A stretch of DNA of 64,000 nt, taken from the NCBI RefSeq assembly GCF_000384295.1, contig NZ_KB913037.1, positions 5,514,822 through 5,578,821 of the forward strand, read 5' to 3'. The position numbers were made by a program, and so were the translations under genes. This DNA comes from Amycolatopsis balhimycina FH 1894 (GTDB taxonomy: Bacteria > Actinomycetota > Actinomycetes > Mycobacteriales > Pseudonocardiaceae). Shown in pieces: positions 16,095-24,666 of this stretch (positions are counted from its first letter, which is position 1; every line of letters begins with the position of its first letter). Below the pieces are notes generated by a model. That model worked only from the letters and a program-made list of their open reading frames with translations. It had not been told where the DNA came from and did no database searches.

Positions 16095-16805
16095 ATGTCC
16101 AAATTCCTCTCGTCGCGCACTGTCCGCGTGCTCACGGCGGCCGCGGCTGCCGCCGCCGGCCTCGCCGTCTCGGGCACGGCCCACGCTGCGGTCCAGTACG
16201 GTGCTCACTTCCACGGTCACCAGTTCGCGGGTGGCAACTGGGGTGGTTACGTCAGTTTCGGCAGCTTCACCACGGCGACGGCGAGCTGGACCGAACCCTC
16301 GGTGACCTGCAACTCCACCGACGACCTGTTCGCGCCGTGGGTCGGCATCGACGGCGACGGATCGTCCACAGTGGAACAGACCGGCGTCGAGACCGACTGC
16401 TCCAGCGGGCGGGCGGTGTACTCGGCCTGGTACGAGATGTACCCGGCCGCGCCGGTGTACTACAGCGTGTCGGTCAGCGCGGGCGACCACATCACCGCGA
16501 CGGTGACGCGCACCGCCACCAACACCTACCGGCTGGACCTGTCCGACACCACCAAGGGCTGGTCGAAGTCCACCACGAAGTCGCTGACGTCGAAGCACGC
16601 GTCGGCCGAGGCGATCATCGAGTCGCCGACGGACTCCTACCCGAGCATTTCGGGCGGGGTCAAGTTCACCGGCGTCAAGTTCAACGGGACGAACCTGGCC
16701 TCGACGAGCCCGTCCGGTCTCGACGCCGACGACCGCGGCACCAACACGTGGATCCCGGGCGCCATCGGCTCGGACGGCCAGAGCTTCACCATTTCGCGTC
16801 ACTGA
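16095..16805 (+). CDS. Secreted glutamic endopeptidase (G1/eqolisin family)
   Basis: The 236-residue product has a signal peptide (basic start, Ala-rich core, cleavage near GTAHA-AV) and a beta-sandwich protease domain of about 200 residues. Family landmarks are GGNWGGYVSFG, WVGIDGDG, the catalytic Gln in VEQTGVETDC, AWYEMYP, and the catalytic Glu region SAEAIIESP, which matches the AEWIVE segment of scytalidoglutamic peptidase. Such peptidases act at acidic pH and are best known from fungi; bacterial members are less studied. The start is ATG 16095 with GGAG 7 nt upstream. It converges on the channel-like gene. Confidence 0.85.
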   Translation: MSKFLSSRTVRVLTAAAAAAAGLAVSGTAHAAVQYGAHFHGHQFAGGNWGGYVSFGSFTTATASWTEPSVTCNSTDDLFAPWVGIDGDGSSTVEQTGVETDCSSGRAVYSAWYEMYPAAPVYYSVSVSAGDHITATVTRTATNTYRLDLSDTTKGWSKSTTKSLTSKHASAEAIIESPTDSYPSISGGVKFTGVKFNGTNLASTSPSGLDADDRGTNTWIPGAIGSDGQSFTISRH

Positions 16806-16806
16806 G

Positions 16807-17478
16807 CTACTTCAGGTTGTTGATCGCCCAGGCGACCACCAGCACCGCCAGCACCAGCGAGACGAAGGCCTGCAGCATCATCGTCATCTTCGCCCAGATC
16901 CGCAGGGGCATGACGTCGGTGGGGCTGAAGGCGGCCGCGTTGGTGAAGGAGAAGTACAGGTAGTCCAAATAGGACGGTTCCCAGTCCTGGTCCGCCAGGC
17001 CCGGGTCGGCCATCTGCGGGAACTGCAGGTCGGGGTACCGCGCCCGGCCTGCAGCCCGCTTGCCGGGGCCGCCGCGGTCGAACTCCCAGTACCAGAGCGA
17101 GAAGGCGACGATGTTCGTCCAGTAGACGATCACGCCGGTGACCAGGACGGCGCCGGCGCGGTCGCCGATCGAGCCGGTGGCGATGCCGTAGACGAGCTGG
17201 CCCGCCGACGCGCCGTTCACCGCGGTCACGGCGGCGACCAGCAGCAGCGAGATGGTCCGCTCGACGGCACTGAACTGCGTCATCCGGCCCGGGTTGGCGA
17301 GCAGGAGCGCGACGACGAGCAGCCCCGAGACGGCGGGCAGCAGCCACCACGGGTGCAGCGCCATGTCCTCGGGCAGGGCGACCTGCAGCACCAGGGTGGC
17401 GACCACGACAGCCATCGCGGGCCAGCGCGTCTCGCCGGTGGTCCGCCGGCGCCAGGCGGGAAGAGCCTCTTCTGTCAC
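16807..17478 (-). CDS. Channel-like membrane protein (DUF1345 type) with altered filter
   Basis: The 223-residue protein has about six hydrophobic segments. The final two flank a pore-loop-like region, LDYLYFSFTNAAAFSPTDVM, followed by a long helix. This matches the layout of two-helix potassium channels (SFxTLTTVGYGDxxP), but the selectivity filter TVGYGD is replaced by AAFSPTD, so K+ selectivity is unlikely. Related actinobacterial proteins are called DUF1345 and have no known function. It starts at GTG 17478 and converges on the G1 peptidase (1 bp apart). Confidence 0.7.
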   Translation of the reverse strand: MTEEALPAWRRRTTGETRWPAMAVVVATLVLQVALPEDMALHPWWLLPAVSGLLVVALLLANPGRMTQFSAVERTISLLLVAAVTAVNGASAGQLVYGIATGSIGDRAGAVLVTGVIVYWTNIVAFSLWYWEFDRGGPGKRAAGRARYPDLQFPQMADPGLADQDWEPSYLDYLYFSFTNAAAFSPTDVMPLRIWAKMTMMLQAFVSLVLAVLVVAWAINNLK

Positions 17479-17531
17479 CGGCTCACGTTAGGTCGCCACC
17501 GCTCACCCCGCCAACGCACGCCCGGCCCGAT

Positions 17532-17584
17532 GCCGTGAACGACTCTTTCCTGTCGTCAGATGACAGGAAAGAGTCGTTCACGGC
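17532..17584 (-). terminator. Perfect 23-bp hairpin after the LuxR-type gene (TGAANGNCNC family)
   Basis: Two 23-nt arms match perfectly around a 7-nt loop (gtcagat). The outer part of each arm reads TGAACGACTC. It lies 17 bp after the stop of the large LuxR-type regulator and just upstream of the channel-like gene, so it could stop transcription of the former. Confidence 0.7.
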
Positions 17585-17600
17585 GTTTGGGGCGTGGCGG

Positions 17601-20501
17601 TCAGCCGGCCGGGGCGGTGGTGACCGTGCCGGGGAGCTTGCGGGCGACGTCCGTGCGTGAGCGGGCTCCGAGTTTGCGAAGCACCTTCGCGACGTGCTGC
17701 TCCACCGTTCGCGGCGAGAGGAACAGCCCGTCCGCGATCTCCCGGTTCGTTCTTCCCTCCGCGAGCATCCGCGCCACTTCGCGTTCCCGCGGCGACAGCT
17801 CGCTCCCGTACCCGCGCCGCCCGCGTTGCGAAGGTGCCCACGCGCCGTGCTCGCGCAGCTGGTGACGGCACCGGCCGGCGTCCCGGGTGGCACCGAGCCG
17901 TTCGTACGCCTCGGCCGCCGCGGTCAGTTCTTCGACGGCTTCGCGGTTGCCCGCGGCGAGCCGGCACATCGCGGCCCGCTCCCGCATCGCCGTCGCCGGA
18001 TAGGGCATCGGCAGGCCCGCGTACCCCGACGCGGCTTCGTCGAACAGCGTCGCCGCGGCCAGGTGCTTCGCGCGGGCCTCCAGCAGCACCGCCCGCCCGG
18101 CCACCACCGCGGCCGCGGCCACCGGCGCGTCACGGCCCTCGATCCCGCGCGCGAACGCCTCGACCACGCTGTCGGCCTCCGGCCAGCGCCCGGCGCGGGC
18201 GTACGCCTGGGCCGCTGCCGGGACGAGCGCGGCCGCCCAGATCCAGACGTCCTTGCGCCGGGCCGCGGCCACCGCGGTGTCCGCCGCCGCGCACGCGGCG
18301 TCGACGTCGTCGGTCGCCAGCAGCACGGAGATCAGGACCCCGGCCGCCGACAGCACCACCGGGATGGGACCGCAGTCCGGCGCGTGCACGCTCGCCGCGG
18401 TCAGGTGCCGTCGCGCGGCGGCGAACTCCCCGCGCACGGCCGCGAGCCCGCCGAGGACCAGCGACGACTCCATGACGATCGGGCCGAGCTCCGGGTAGCT
18501 GTCCCGCAGCTGCTCGGCGGCTTCGGCGAGCCCGGTCCAGCGGCCGCGCACCCAGTCCAGCCGGACGCGGGTGCCCTGGATCAGGCCGATCGCGTACAAC
18601 GCGCCGGCGTCGGTCGCGCGCCGGACGCCCTCGGTCACCAGCCGCTCCGCCCGGTCGAGGTGGCCCGCCCAGGACTGGCCGTCGGCGAGGTTGCACCACA
18701 GCCGGGCCAGCTGGACGCGCTCGGCGACCGTGCCGACGGTGTCCGACAGCGCTTCGAACTCCGTCCACGCCGAGCCGTCGCCGACGTGCGACGCGGCCGC
18801 GATGCGGTCGGCGGTCAGGGCGAGCCGCAGCTCGGGGTCGTCGAGCCGCTCGTACACCTCGCCCGCGCGGGCACGCCAGGATTCGTGCCACGACAACGGC
18901 GTCAGCCCGTCGATCGGCTGGGCGAGCAGCGTGATCCCGCGCGCGGCGAGGTCGGGGCGGTCGGTCAGCTCGCCGACCGCGCGCTCGACCTCCAGCCGGC
19001 CGCGGCCGAGCCCGCCGATGGTCCGGACCAGCAGCATGCCGAGGCTCAGCCGGATCGAGCCGCGGACCGACGGCGGCAGCGTCACCTCTTCGAGGACGCG
19101 CTCCAGCGTGCCGATGACGTCGGGGCGGAACCCCCGCAGCGCGACCTGGCTCAGCTTGCCGGCCACGCGCCCGATGTCCGGCTGCGACGGACCGGGTTCG
19201 GCGAGCACCGACTGCAGGAGATCGATCGCGCGGGACGTCTCGCCGCGGGTGATCGCCTCGTCGGCGGCCGCTTCGGCGTAGTGCCGCCACTGGTCGACGC
19301 GGCCGGCCGCACGAGAGTGCCGGGCCAGCAGCGTGAGCGGCGGTGACGGCTGGGCGGCGAGCACCCGGATCGCCTGCGCGTGCAGCAACGCGCGTTCCGG
19401 CCCGCTCACCGTGTCGTAGACCGCCTTGCGCGCCAGCGGGTGCCGGAAGCCGTACTTGCCGTCGCCGGCTTCGCCGAGCACACCGGCGGACAACGCCGCG
19501 AGCAGCGCGGTGCGGAGGGCGTCGCCGGTCAGCCCGGCCAGTTCGCCGAGGACGGCGGCCTCGGCGCCGACACCGAGGACCGCGGCCGCCCCGGCGAGGC
19601 GCACGGCGTGCTCGGGCAGCGCGGAAAGCCGTTCGGTGACGGCGTCCCGCAGCAACGCGGGGACTTCGAGGTTCTCCAGCAGCCGGTCGGAGAGGACCTC
19701 GCCGACCGGGAGCCGCTCGGCCGCTTCCTTCAGCGCCCGCAGGGTTTCTTCGGCCACGAACGGGATCCCGGCCGTGCACTCGTGCAGCTTCGCCGCGAAT
19801 TCGTCGGTGACGCGCGGAAGTTCGAGGATTTCGACCGCGAGCTCGCGCACCGCGGAGACGTCGAGCGCGCCCAGCGCGACGCGCGCCGAGCAGACGGCCG
19901 GGGCGGTCCTGAACGGCGTGGCGCAGCCGGCTTCGGCCGTGGAGCGGTAGGCGGCGACCACGGCCAGTTCCGGCGGCATCGCGCCGGCGAGGAACCGCAG
20001 GAGGTCACGGGTGTCCTCGTCGGCCCACTGGAGGTCGTCGATCAGCACGAGCGTCGGCCCGCAGGCCTGCAGCAGCTCCCGCACCGCGCGGAACACGCGG
20101 TGGCGTTCGGCGACCGGGTCGGCGAGGGGATCCGGGCGCGGAGGAAGCGCTTCCGCAAGCTCCGGGAGCAACGGGAGCAGCACGCCGGCGACCGGGCTGA
20201 GCGGGCCGAGCGGCGCGTCGCCGACCGAACGAAGCGCTTCCAGGATGGGCCCGTACGGGAAGGGTTCCCGCAGTGGCTGACAGGCGCCGGTGAGCACGCG
20301 GCCGCCGTCGAACTCCTTGCGCCGCCCGATCTCCGCGAGCAGGCGGGTCCGGCCCATGCCCGCCTCGCCTTCGACGAGCACCGCGGCGGGCCGCCGCCGG
20401 AGCACGTCGACGATCGCGTCGAGCTCGGCGTCGCGGCCCGTGAGCTTCGCCGGTCCGGAGCGGATGGAGACCGAGGTGGGGCGGGGGGCGGTCAGCCACA
20501 T
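17601..20501 (-). CDS. LAL-type LuxR regulator with AAA ATPase domain
   Basis: The 966-residue protein has the build of large ATP-binding LuxR regulators (MalT/PikD type). An N-terminal ATPase contains a Walker-A-like GEAGMGRT (about residue 46), Walker B TLVLIDDLQWADEDT (about residue 150) and DALRTALL-type sensor helices. A long helical middle region follows, and a C-terminal LuxR helix-turn-helix (LSPREREVARMLAEGRTNRE, then VEQHVAKVLRKL). The Walker A lysine is replaced by arginine, which may weaken ATP hydrolysis. Proteins of this class often activate secondary-metabolite or sugar genes. Targets are not evident; the divergent neighbour is a secreted protease. The start is ATG 20501. Confidence 0.9.
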   Translation of the reverse strand: MWLTAPRPTSVSIRSGPAKLTGRDAELDAIVDVLRRRPAAVLVEGEAGMGRTRLLAEIGRRKEFDGGRVLTGACQPLREPFPYGPILEALRSVGDAPLGPLSPVAGVLLPLLPELAEALPPRPDPLADPVAERHRVFRAVRELLQACGPTLVLIDDLQWADEDTRDLLRFLAGAMPPELAVVAAYRSTAEAGCATPFRTAPAVCSARVALGALDVSAVRELAVEILELPRVTDEFAAKLHECTAGIPFVAEETLRALKEAAERLPVGEVLSDRLLENLEVPALLRDAVTERLSALPEHAVRLAGAAAVLGVGAEAAVLGELAGLTGDALRTALLAALSAGVLGEAGDGKYGFRHPLARKAVYDTVSGPERALLHAQAIRVLAAQPSPPLTLLARHSRAAGRVDQWRHYAEAAADEAITRGETSRAIDLLQSVLAEPGPSQPDIGRVAGKLSQVALRGFRPDVIGTLERVLEEVTLPPSVRGSIRLSLGMLLVRTIGGLGRGRLEVERAVGELTDRPDLAARGITLLAQPIDGLTPLSWHESWRARAGEVYERLDDPELRLALTADRIAAASHVGDGSAWTEFEALSDTVGTVAERVQLARLWCNLADGQSWAGHLDRAERLVTEGVRRATDAGALYAIGLIQGTRVRLDWVRGRWTGLAEAAEQLRDSYPELGPIVMESSLVLGGLAAVRGEFAAARRHLTAASVHAPDCGPIPVVLSAAGVLISVLLATDDVDAACAAADTAVAAARRKDVWIWAAALVPAAAQAYARAGRWPEADSVVEAFARGIEGRDAPVAAAAVVAGRAVLLEARAKHLAAATLFDEAASGYAGLPMPYPATAMRERAAMCRLAAGNREAVEELTAAAEAYERLGATRDAGRCRHQLREHGAWAPSQRGRRGYGSELSPREREVARMLAEGRTNREIADGLFLSPRTVEQHVAKVLRKLGARSRTDVARKLPGTVTTAPAG

Positions 20502-20946
20502 TTGACCCTCCTCGACGCACCGGGACTTGTCCGCGGGAGCCTAAGCAGCGCCGATCCGTCCGTAAACCTTTCACCGAATACGTGGCCGATGCCGTTCTCA
20601 CGCGTCCGCTCACCGGCCGTCACCGGGTTGCCGCGGGAACCGGCGGCGAAGGGTGACCCCGCGTCCGAAACTTCGGGTGATCGCACGATCGAACGTCGCT
20701 TAACGCGTCCGTGTGCTCTGCGTGACTACTGAAAGTAATTCACAGAAACCCTACTTACGGACCTGTCCGACCGGGTGACAGCACGGCCTGAGTCCGGCTG
20801 GAGCAGGGGATTCGTCCGCGGCGAATGCGTATACCCATTCGCCGCTCGCCCGGATTGCACCGTAACGCCCACTGCGGGGACGCTCACTCGGGGGAGTACC
20901 ACTGCGTGGCCGGTGTGGAGCCGCGCGTAACCATCTAGGGAGAAGC
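20502..20946. other. Divergent intergenic region between the LuxR regulator and the S1 protease
   Basis: No believable gene is seen in these 445 bp. One inverted repeat stands out at 20818-20845. The region must hold the promoters of both divergent genes, but no clear -35/-10 pair was recognised. Confidence 0.5.
20818..20845. promoter_or_regulatory. 10-bp-arm inverted repeat upstream of the S1 protease
   Basis: The arms GCGGCGAATG and CATTCGCCGC are perfectly complementary around the 8-nt centre CGTATACC. It lies about 100 bp before the protease ATG. It could be a binding site for the divergent LuxR-type protein or another regulator, or a leader hairpin. Confidence 0.4.
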
Positions 20947-22050
20947 ATGAAGATCGCGAGACTTCTCGGTGCCGCTGCCACCGCGGTCATGGCGACGGGC
21001 GCGCTCGCCGCGACCGCCGTCCCCGCGTCGGGCCAGGACCTGCTGAACCCGGACATGGTGCCCGCCATGCAGCGGGACCTCGGTTTGACCCACGACCAGG
21101 CGCTGACGCGGCTGAAGAGCGAGGACGTCGCGAACAAGGTCGCCGAAGGCCTCGGCGCGGCGCTCGGCGACGCGTTCGGCGGCGCGACCTACAACGCCGC
21201 CACGGGCAAGGCGCACGTCGAGACGACGAACGCCGCGCTCGCCGGCAAGATCCGTGAAGCCGGCGCGGAAGCGGAGGTCGTGAAGTTCAGCGCCCGCCAG
21301 CTCGACTCCACCGTCGGTGCCCTGAACGCCAGTGAGAAGGCCGCGCCCGCGGCGATCACCGGCTGGGGCGTGAACTCCGCGACCAACCGCGTCACGCTTT
21401 CCGTGCTGCAGGGCCAGCGCGGGGCCGCCGACGCGTTCCTCGGCAAGTCCGGTGTGGACAAATCGGCGGTGACGGTCGTCGAGACGGCGGCCCAGCCGTC
21501 CGTGTACGCCAACGTCCGCGGTGGCGACGCCTACTACATCGGCGGGAACGCCCGCTGCTCGGTCGGCTTCTCCACGACCACCGGCTTCCTCAGCGCCGGC
21601 CACTGCGCGGCGCTGACCGGCGCCGGCGCGCTGACCGGGTCGAACGGCGCTTCGCTCGGTTCGTGGGGCCGGTACAGCTTCCCGACCAACGACTACTCGG
21701 CGGTCCGGACCAACAGCAACTGGACCCCGCTCGCGCAGATGAACAACGGCACCGCGGTGCGTGGCTCGTCCAACGCCGCGACCGGCACGTCGGTCTGCAA
21801 GGCCGGCTCGACCACCGGCTGGACCTGCGGCACCATCGGCGCCAAGAACCAGACCGTCCGCTACTCCGAGGGCACGGTCTACGGGATGACCGCGACCAAC
21901 GTCCGCTCGGCGGCGGGCGACTCGGGCGGCGGCTTCATCGCCGGCAACTCGGCGCAGGGCCTGCTGTCCGGCGGCAACACGTCCGTGACGTACTTCTTCC
22001 CGATCGGCGCCGCGCTTTCGGGCACCGGCACCACGCTGAAGACCAGCTGA
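20947..22050 (+). CDS. Secreted S1 serine protease with alpha-lytic-protease prodomain (streptogrisin type)
   Basis: This 367-residue preproprotein has a signal peptide (residues 1-29), a prodomain of about 155 residues that acts as folding chaperone (NAALAGKIREAGAEAEVVKF is typical), and a mature chymotrypsin-fold domain starting near ANVRGGDAYY. The triad is His in SAGHC, Asp in TNDYSAV and Ser in GDSGGGF, with Cys pairs as in streptogrisins. The protease should be released after autocatalytic removal of the prodomain. GGGAGA lies 5 nt before ATG 20947. A 16-bp hairpin follows the stop. Confidence 0.95.
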   Translation: MKIARLLGAAATAVMATGALAATAVPASGQDLLNPDMVPAMQRDLGLTHDQALTRLKSEDVANKVAEGLGAALGDAFGGATYNAATGKAHVETTNAALAGKIREAGAEAEVVKFSARQLDSTVGALNASEKAAPAAITGWGVNSATNRVTLSVLQGQRGAADAFLGKSGVDKSAVTVVETAAQPSVYANVRGGDAYYIGGNARCSVGFSTTTGFLSAGHCAALTGAGALTGSNGASLGSWGRYSFPTNDYSAVRTNSNWTPLAQMNNGTAVRGSSNAATGTSVCKAGSTTGWTCGTIGAKNQTVRYSEGTVYGMTATNVRSAAGDSGGGFIAGNSAQGLLSGGNTSVTYFFPIGAALSGTGTTLKTS

Positions 22051-22078
22051 GCTCCGGCTGACTCACACTGAAACGACG

Positions 22079-22125
22079 GAAGGGCGGGTTTCGGGCGCCT
22101 CCAGCGCGTCCGAAACCCGCCCTTC
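22079..22125 (+). terminator. Terminator between the S1 protease and the SsgA-like gene
   Basis: The arms at 22079-22094 and 22110-22125 pair over 16 bp (core aagggcgggtttcgg). They lie between convergent genes, so the hairpin can serve both. Confidence 0.75.
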
Positions 22126-22157
22126 GTTCCTCGCCGCGGGAATGGGAGGCTCAGGGG

Positions 22158-22562
22158 TCAGACGTTGCTGATCTCCTCGATCAGCCCGTCGACGTCGAAG
22201 TGCGCGCTCTCTTCGCCGAGCGGCACGAGTTCGTAGGACGCCTCGAGGAACGTCCGGATGTCCTCGATCTCCAGCTCGAACGACGCATAGCCGTCCGGTG
22301 ACTCGATTTCCAGGGTGAGAAAGTCTTCGTCGTCGGACAGGTCCGGGCGGATCCGGACGTCACCGAGACCGGCCGGCTCGTCGAGGCCGGACACGAGGAG
22401 GTCACGCGCGAAGGTCCACTCGATCCACCGGCCGCGCTCGGTCCGGAAGGCCACGGTCACCGCGAAGGGCTCGTCGGAGTGGTAGGACAGGCGCGACAGG
22501 ACGGGCGTGGTGCTCTCGTTCAGCAGCACGAACTGGCTCTGGTGTACGGCGTCGGTGTGCAC
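22158..22562 (-). CDS. SsgA-like sporulation/cell-division protein
   Basis: The 134-residue protein matches the SsgA-like family, which is limited to morphologically complex actinomycetes and helps place division septa and control peptidoglycan synthesis. The family pattern is clear: LSYHSDEPFAVTVAFRTERG, WIEWTFARDLLVSGLDEPAG, GDVRIRPDLSDDEDFLTLEI, SFELEIEDIRTFLEASYELV and the acidic C-terminus HFDVDGLIEEI. The start is GTG 22562 with AGGAGG 5 nt upstream. It appears to be a single gene. Confidence 0.88.
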   Translation of the reverse strand: MHTDAVHQSQFVLLNESTTPVLSRLSYHSDEPFAVTVAFRTERGRWIEWTFARDLLVSGLDEPAGLGDVRIRPDLSDDEDFLTLEIESPDGYASFELEIEDIRTFLEASYELVPLGEESAHFDVDGLIEEISNV

Positions 22563-22716
22563 GGCCCCTCCTGGAGTCTCGCGGTGGTTCGCGCGGCGCG
22601 AACTGTTCGGCAAGGAGATGACCAGGGCCTTCGGTCATGACGGAGAAACTCTCACGTTCACTTGATCGGTTGCATCCGTCCATTGTGGTGTAACACCGGG
22701 CACATACCCCTTGCGC

Positions 22717-23949
22717 TCAGGCGGCGACAGCTGGTGACGGCTCCCGCAGGGCCGCCGGCAGTTTCTTCCGCAGCACGAGCAGCGCGGGGACGGCGGACGC
22801 GCAGGTCAGCGCCAGGATCGACCAGGTCAGCGCGTTGCTCGCGCTGAGCAGGACGGCCAGCAGGCCCGGCGCGAGCGCGATGGGCAGGCCCCAGGAAAGC
22901 TGGAAGATCGCGCTGGCGCGGCCTTCGGCGCCGGGCGGAGCGGCCGCGGCCGCCGCCGCGGTGGCCGTCGGGCCGAACATCGCCTCCGCGACCGAGAACC
23001 CGAGACTGGTCAAGAGGATCACCACCGTGGCCACCGGCAGCGAGACGGCCGCCAGCGGGATCAGCAGCGCGAAGCAGAGCGCGAACAGCGCCGCGGCGCC
23101 GATCAGTCCCGTCGTCCTGCTGCGCCGCGCCAGCAGCGAGACGATCGGGCGCTGTGCGGTGACGACGACCACCGTGCCGAGCGTGATCGCGGTCCCGGCG
23201 ATCCACTGTGGACCATGCAGGAGGTCCCGCACGACGATCGGCAGCACGGAGAACTTGCTGGCGCTGGCGAGGGTGAAGGCCATGTGGGTGACGCAGAACC
23301 CGGTGAACGGCCGATCCCCGAGCACGGCCCGCCAGCTCCCGGAGGGCGCCACTTTCACGTGAAAGTGGCGCCTTCGGCCTGGAGCGAGGACGTAGCTTTC
23401 ACGTGAAAGTGGCGGGAGCAGCCGGATCAGCACCGCCGCCACCGCGAAGCTCGCCGCGTTGGCGTACGCCAGCAGGTGGAACGCCCACGGGCTGGTGATC
23501 GTCGGCAGCACGGCCATCGCCACCGCCCCGAGGCCCGCCCCCGCGAACCGGGCCGTCGTCTGGGTCGCCAGGACCCGATCCGTGTCGGCACCGGTGGTCA
23601 GCCGGGCGACCATCGGCGCGTTGCACGTCCAGAACAGCCGGTCGCCGAAACCGGCCACCGCCGACACCACGACCACCTGCCAGCTCGTGTGCGCCAGCGG
23701 GTAGGCCGCGAAGGCGGCGAGCCGCACCAGGTTGCCCGCGATGAGCAGGGCGCGCGGGCCGAAGCGGTCCATCGCCGCTCCGGTGGCCGGGCCCGTGACG
23801 AGAGCCAGCAGGGCGCCGGTGGTCAGCGACGCGCCCGCGTCGACCAGGCTCATGCCCTGCCCGTGCACCAGGAACAACAGGGCGAACGGGACCCACAGCC
23901 CGCTCCCCAGCGCGTCGATCAGCGTTGCGGCCAGAAAGATCCGAAGCAT
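22717..23949 (-). CDS. MFS transporter carrying a palindromic insertion
   Basis: The 410-residue product has twelve predicted membrane helices and the MFS pattern of drug-efflux-type proteins (VDAGASLTTG near the first loop, DRLFWTCNAPMVARL, and DLLHGPQWIAGTAITLGTVV in the second half). In the central loop the residues ESYVLAPGRRRHFHVKVA are encoded by a repeat with two palindromes (23345-23414), which looks like an in-frame insertion at the linker between the two six-helix halves. Start ATG 23949 has GGGGGAAGG directly upstream. The Lrp regulator gene lies 30 bp upstream on the same strand, so the two may form an operon. Confidence 0.88.
   Translation of the reverse strand: MLRIFLAATLIDALGSGLWVPFALLFLVHGQGMSLVDAGASLTTGALLALVTGPATGAAMDRFGPRALLIAGNLVRLAAFAAYPLAHTSWQVVVVSAVAGFGDRLFWTCNAPMVARLTTGADTDRVLATQTTARFAGAGLGAVAMAVLPTITSPWAFHLLAYANAASFAVAAVLIRLLPPLSRESYVLAPGRRRHFHVKVAPSGSWRAVLGDRPFTGFCVTHMAFTLASASKFSVLPIVVRDLLHGPQWIAGTAITLGTVVVVTAQRPIVSLLARRSRTTGLIGAAALFALCFALLIPLAAVSLPVATVVILLTSLGFSVAEAMFGPTATAAAAAAAPPGAEGRASAIFQLSWGLPIALAPGLLAVLLSASNALTWSILALTCASAVPALLVLRKKLPAALREPSPAVAA
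23345..23414. repeat. Palindromic repeat element inserted in the MFS gene
   Basis: A perfect 28-bp palindrome (23345-23372) and a 14-bp palindrome CTTTCACGTGAAAG (23396-23409) share this core. The 19-bp sequence ctttcacgtgaaagtggcg occurs as a direct repeat at 23352-23370 and 23396-23414. The element preserves the reading frame and adds about 20 residues to a cytoplasmic loop. It resembles REP- or MITE-like intragenic insertions. Confidence 0.75.
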
Positions 23950-23979
23950 GCCTTCCCCCCAGTTGGGCAGCACTCCAGC

Positions 23980-24453
23980 TTACGGGTCGAGCGGCAGGGT
24001 CAGCCCCACCTTTACGCGATCCATCGCGACGCTCGTGGTGAAGTGCCGGACGTTCGGGTTGTCGAAGAACATCCGCCGGGTGAACGCCTCGAAGACCGTC
24101 ATGTCCGGGCACGTCACGATCAGCACGAAGTCCGCGTTGCCGGTGACGTAGTAGCACTGCTGCACGCAGTCGTCGGCGAGGACCTGGCGGCGGAACCCGT
24201 CGATGACCTCGAGGTTCTCCCGCTCCATCTCGACCATGACCACGAACGTCATGCTCAGGCCGAGCGCGGCGGGCGACAGCACCGCCACCTCGCGTTCGAT
24301 GACGCCCGCTTCGCGCAGCCGCTTGATCCGCCGCTGCACCGCCGCGGCCGAGAGCCCGACCTTCGCGCCGATGGTCTCGGCGATGGTGCGGGCGTCCGCT
24401 TGGAGGCAGGCGAGGATGGCGATGTCGAGCTGGTCGAGGTCGGGTGTCTGCAC
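23980..24453 (-). CDS. Lrp/AsnC-family transcriptional regulator
   Basis: The 157-residue protein has an N-terminal helix-turn-helix (LDIAILACLQADARTIAETIGAKVGLSAAAVQRRIKRLREAGVI, about residues 8-51) and a C-terminal RAM domain (ligand-binding, alpha-beta sandwich) with YYVTGNADFVLIV. Family members form octamers and sense amino acids or related metabolites. GTG 24453 is the start. It lies just before the MFS transporter gene on the same strand, which is the likely target, perhaps an amino-acid or metabolite exporter. Confidence 0.92.
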   Translation of the reverse strand: MQTPDLDQLDIAILACLQADARTIAETIGAKVGLSAAAVQRRIKRLREAGVIEREVAVLSPAALGLSMTFVVMVEMERENLEVIDGFRRQVLADDCVQQCYYVTGNADFVLIVTCPDMTVFEAFTRRMFFDNPNVRHFTTSVAMDRVKVGLTLPLDP

Positions 24454-24666
24454 CTCAGCAGGCTAACGGGGACCCCCGGCAATCCGCTGGTGATCACTCC
24501 CGGCACACCCCGGTCGTGACGGCGCTCACTACTCCGTCCGGGATGAAGATGAAACAACTTTTTAAGTGAGCTGGAACACAACTGACCGGTCTACCAGGGG
24601 GTAGCCCATAGAAGTGGAAGACCAGCCGGTCGCTCCGCCAACCCGCCGGCGTGGGGAGGCTCTCCC

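Noticed and set aside
20751..21137. Possible 128-residue minus-strand protein before the S1 protease
   Set aside because: It overlaps the signal peptide and prodomain of a certain gene and has no recognisable features.
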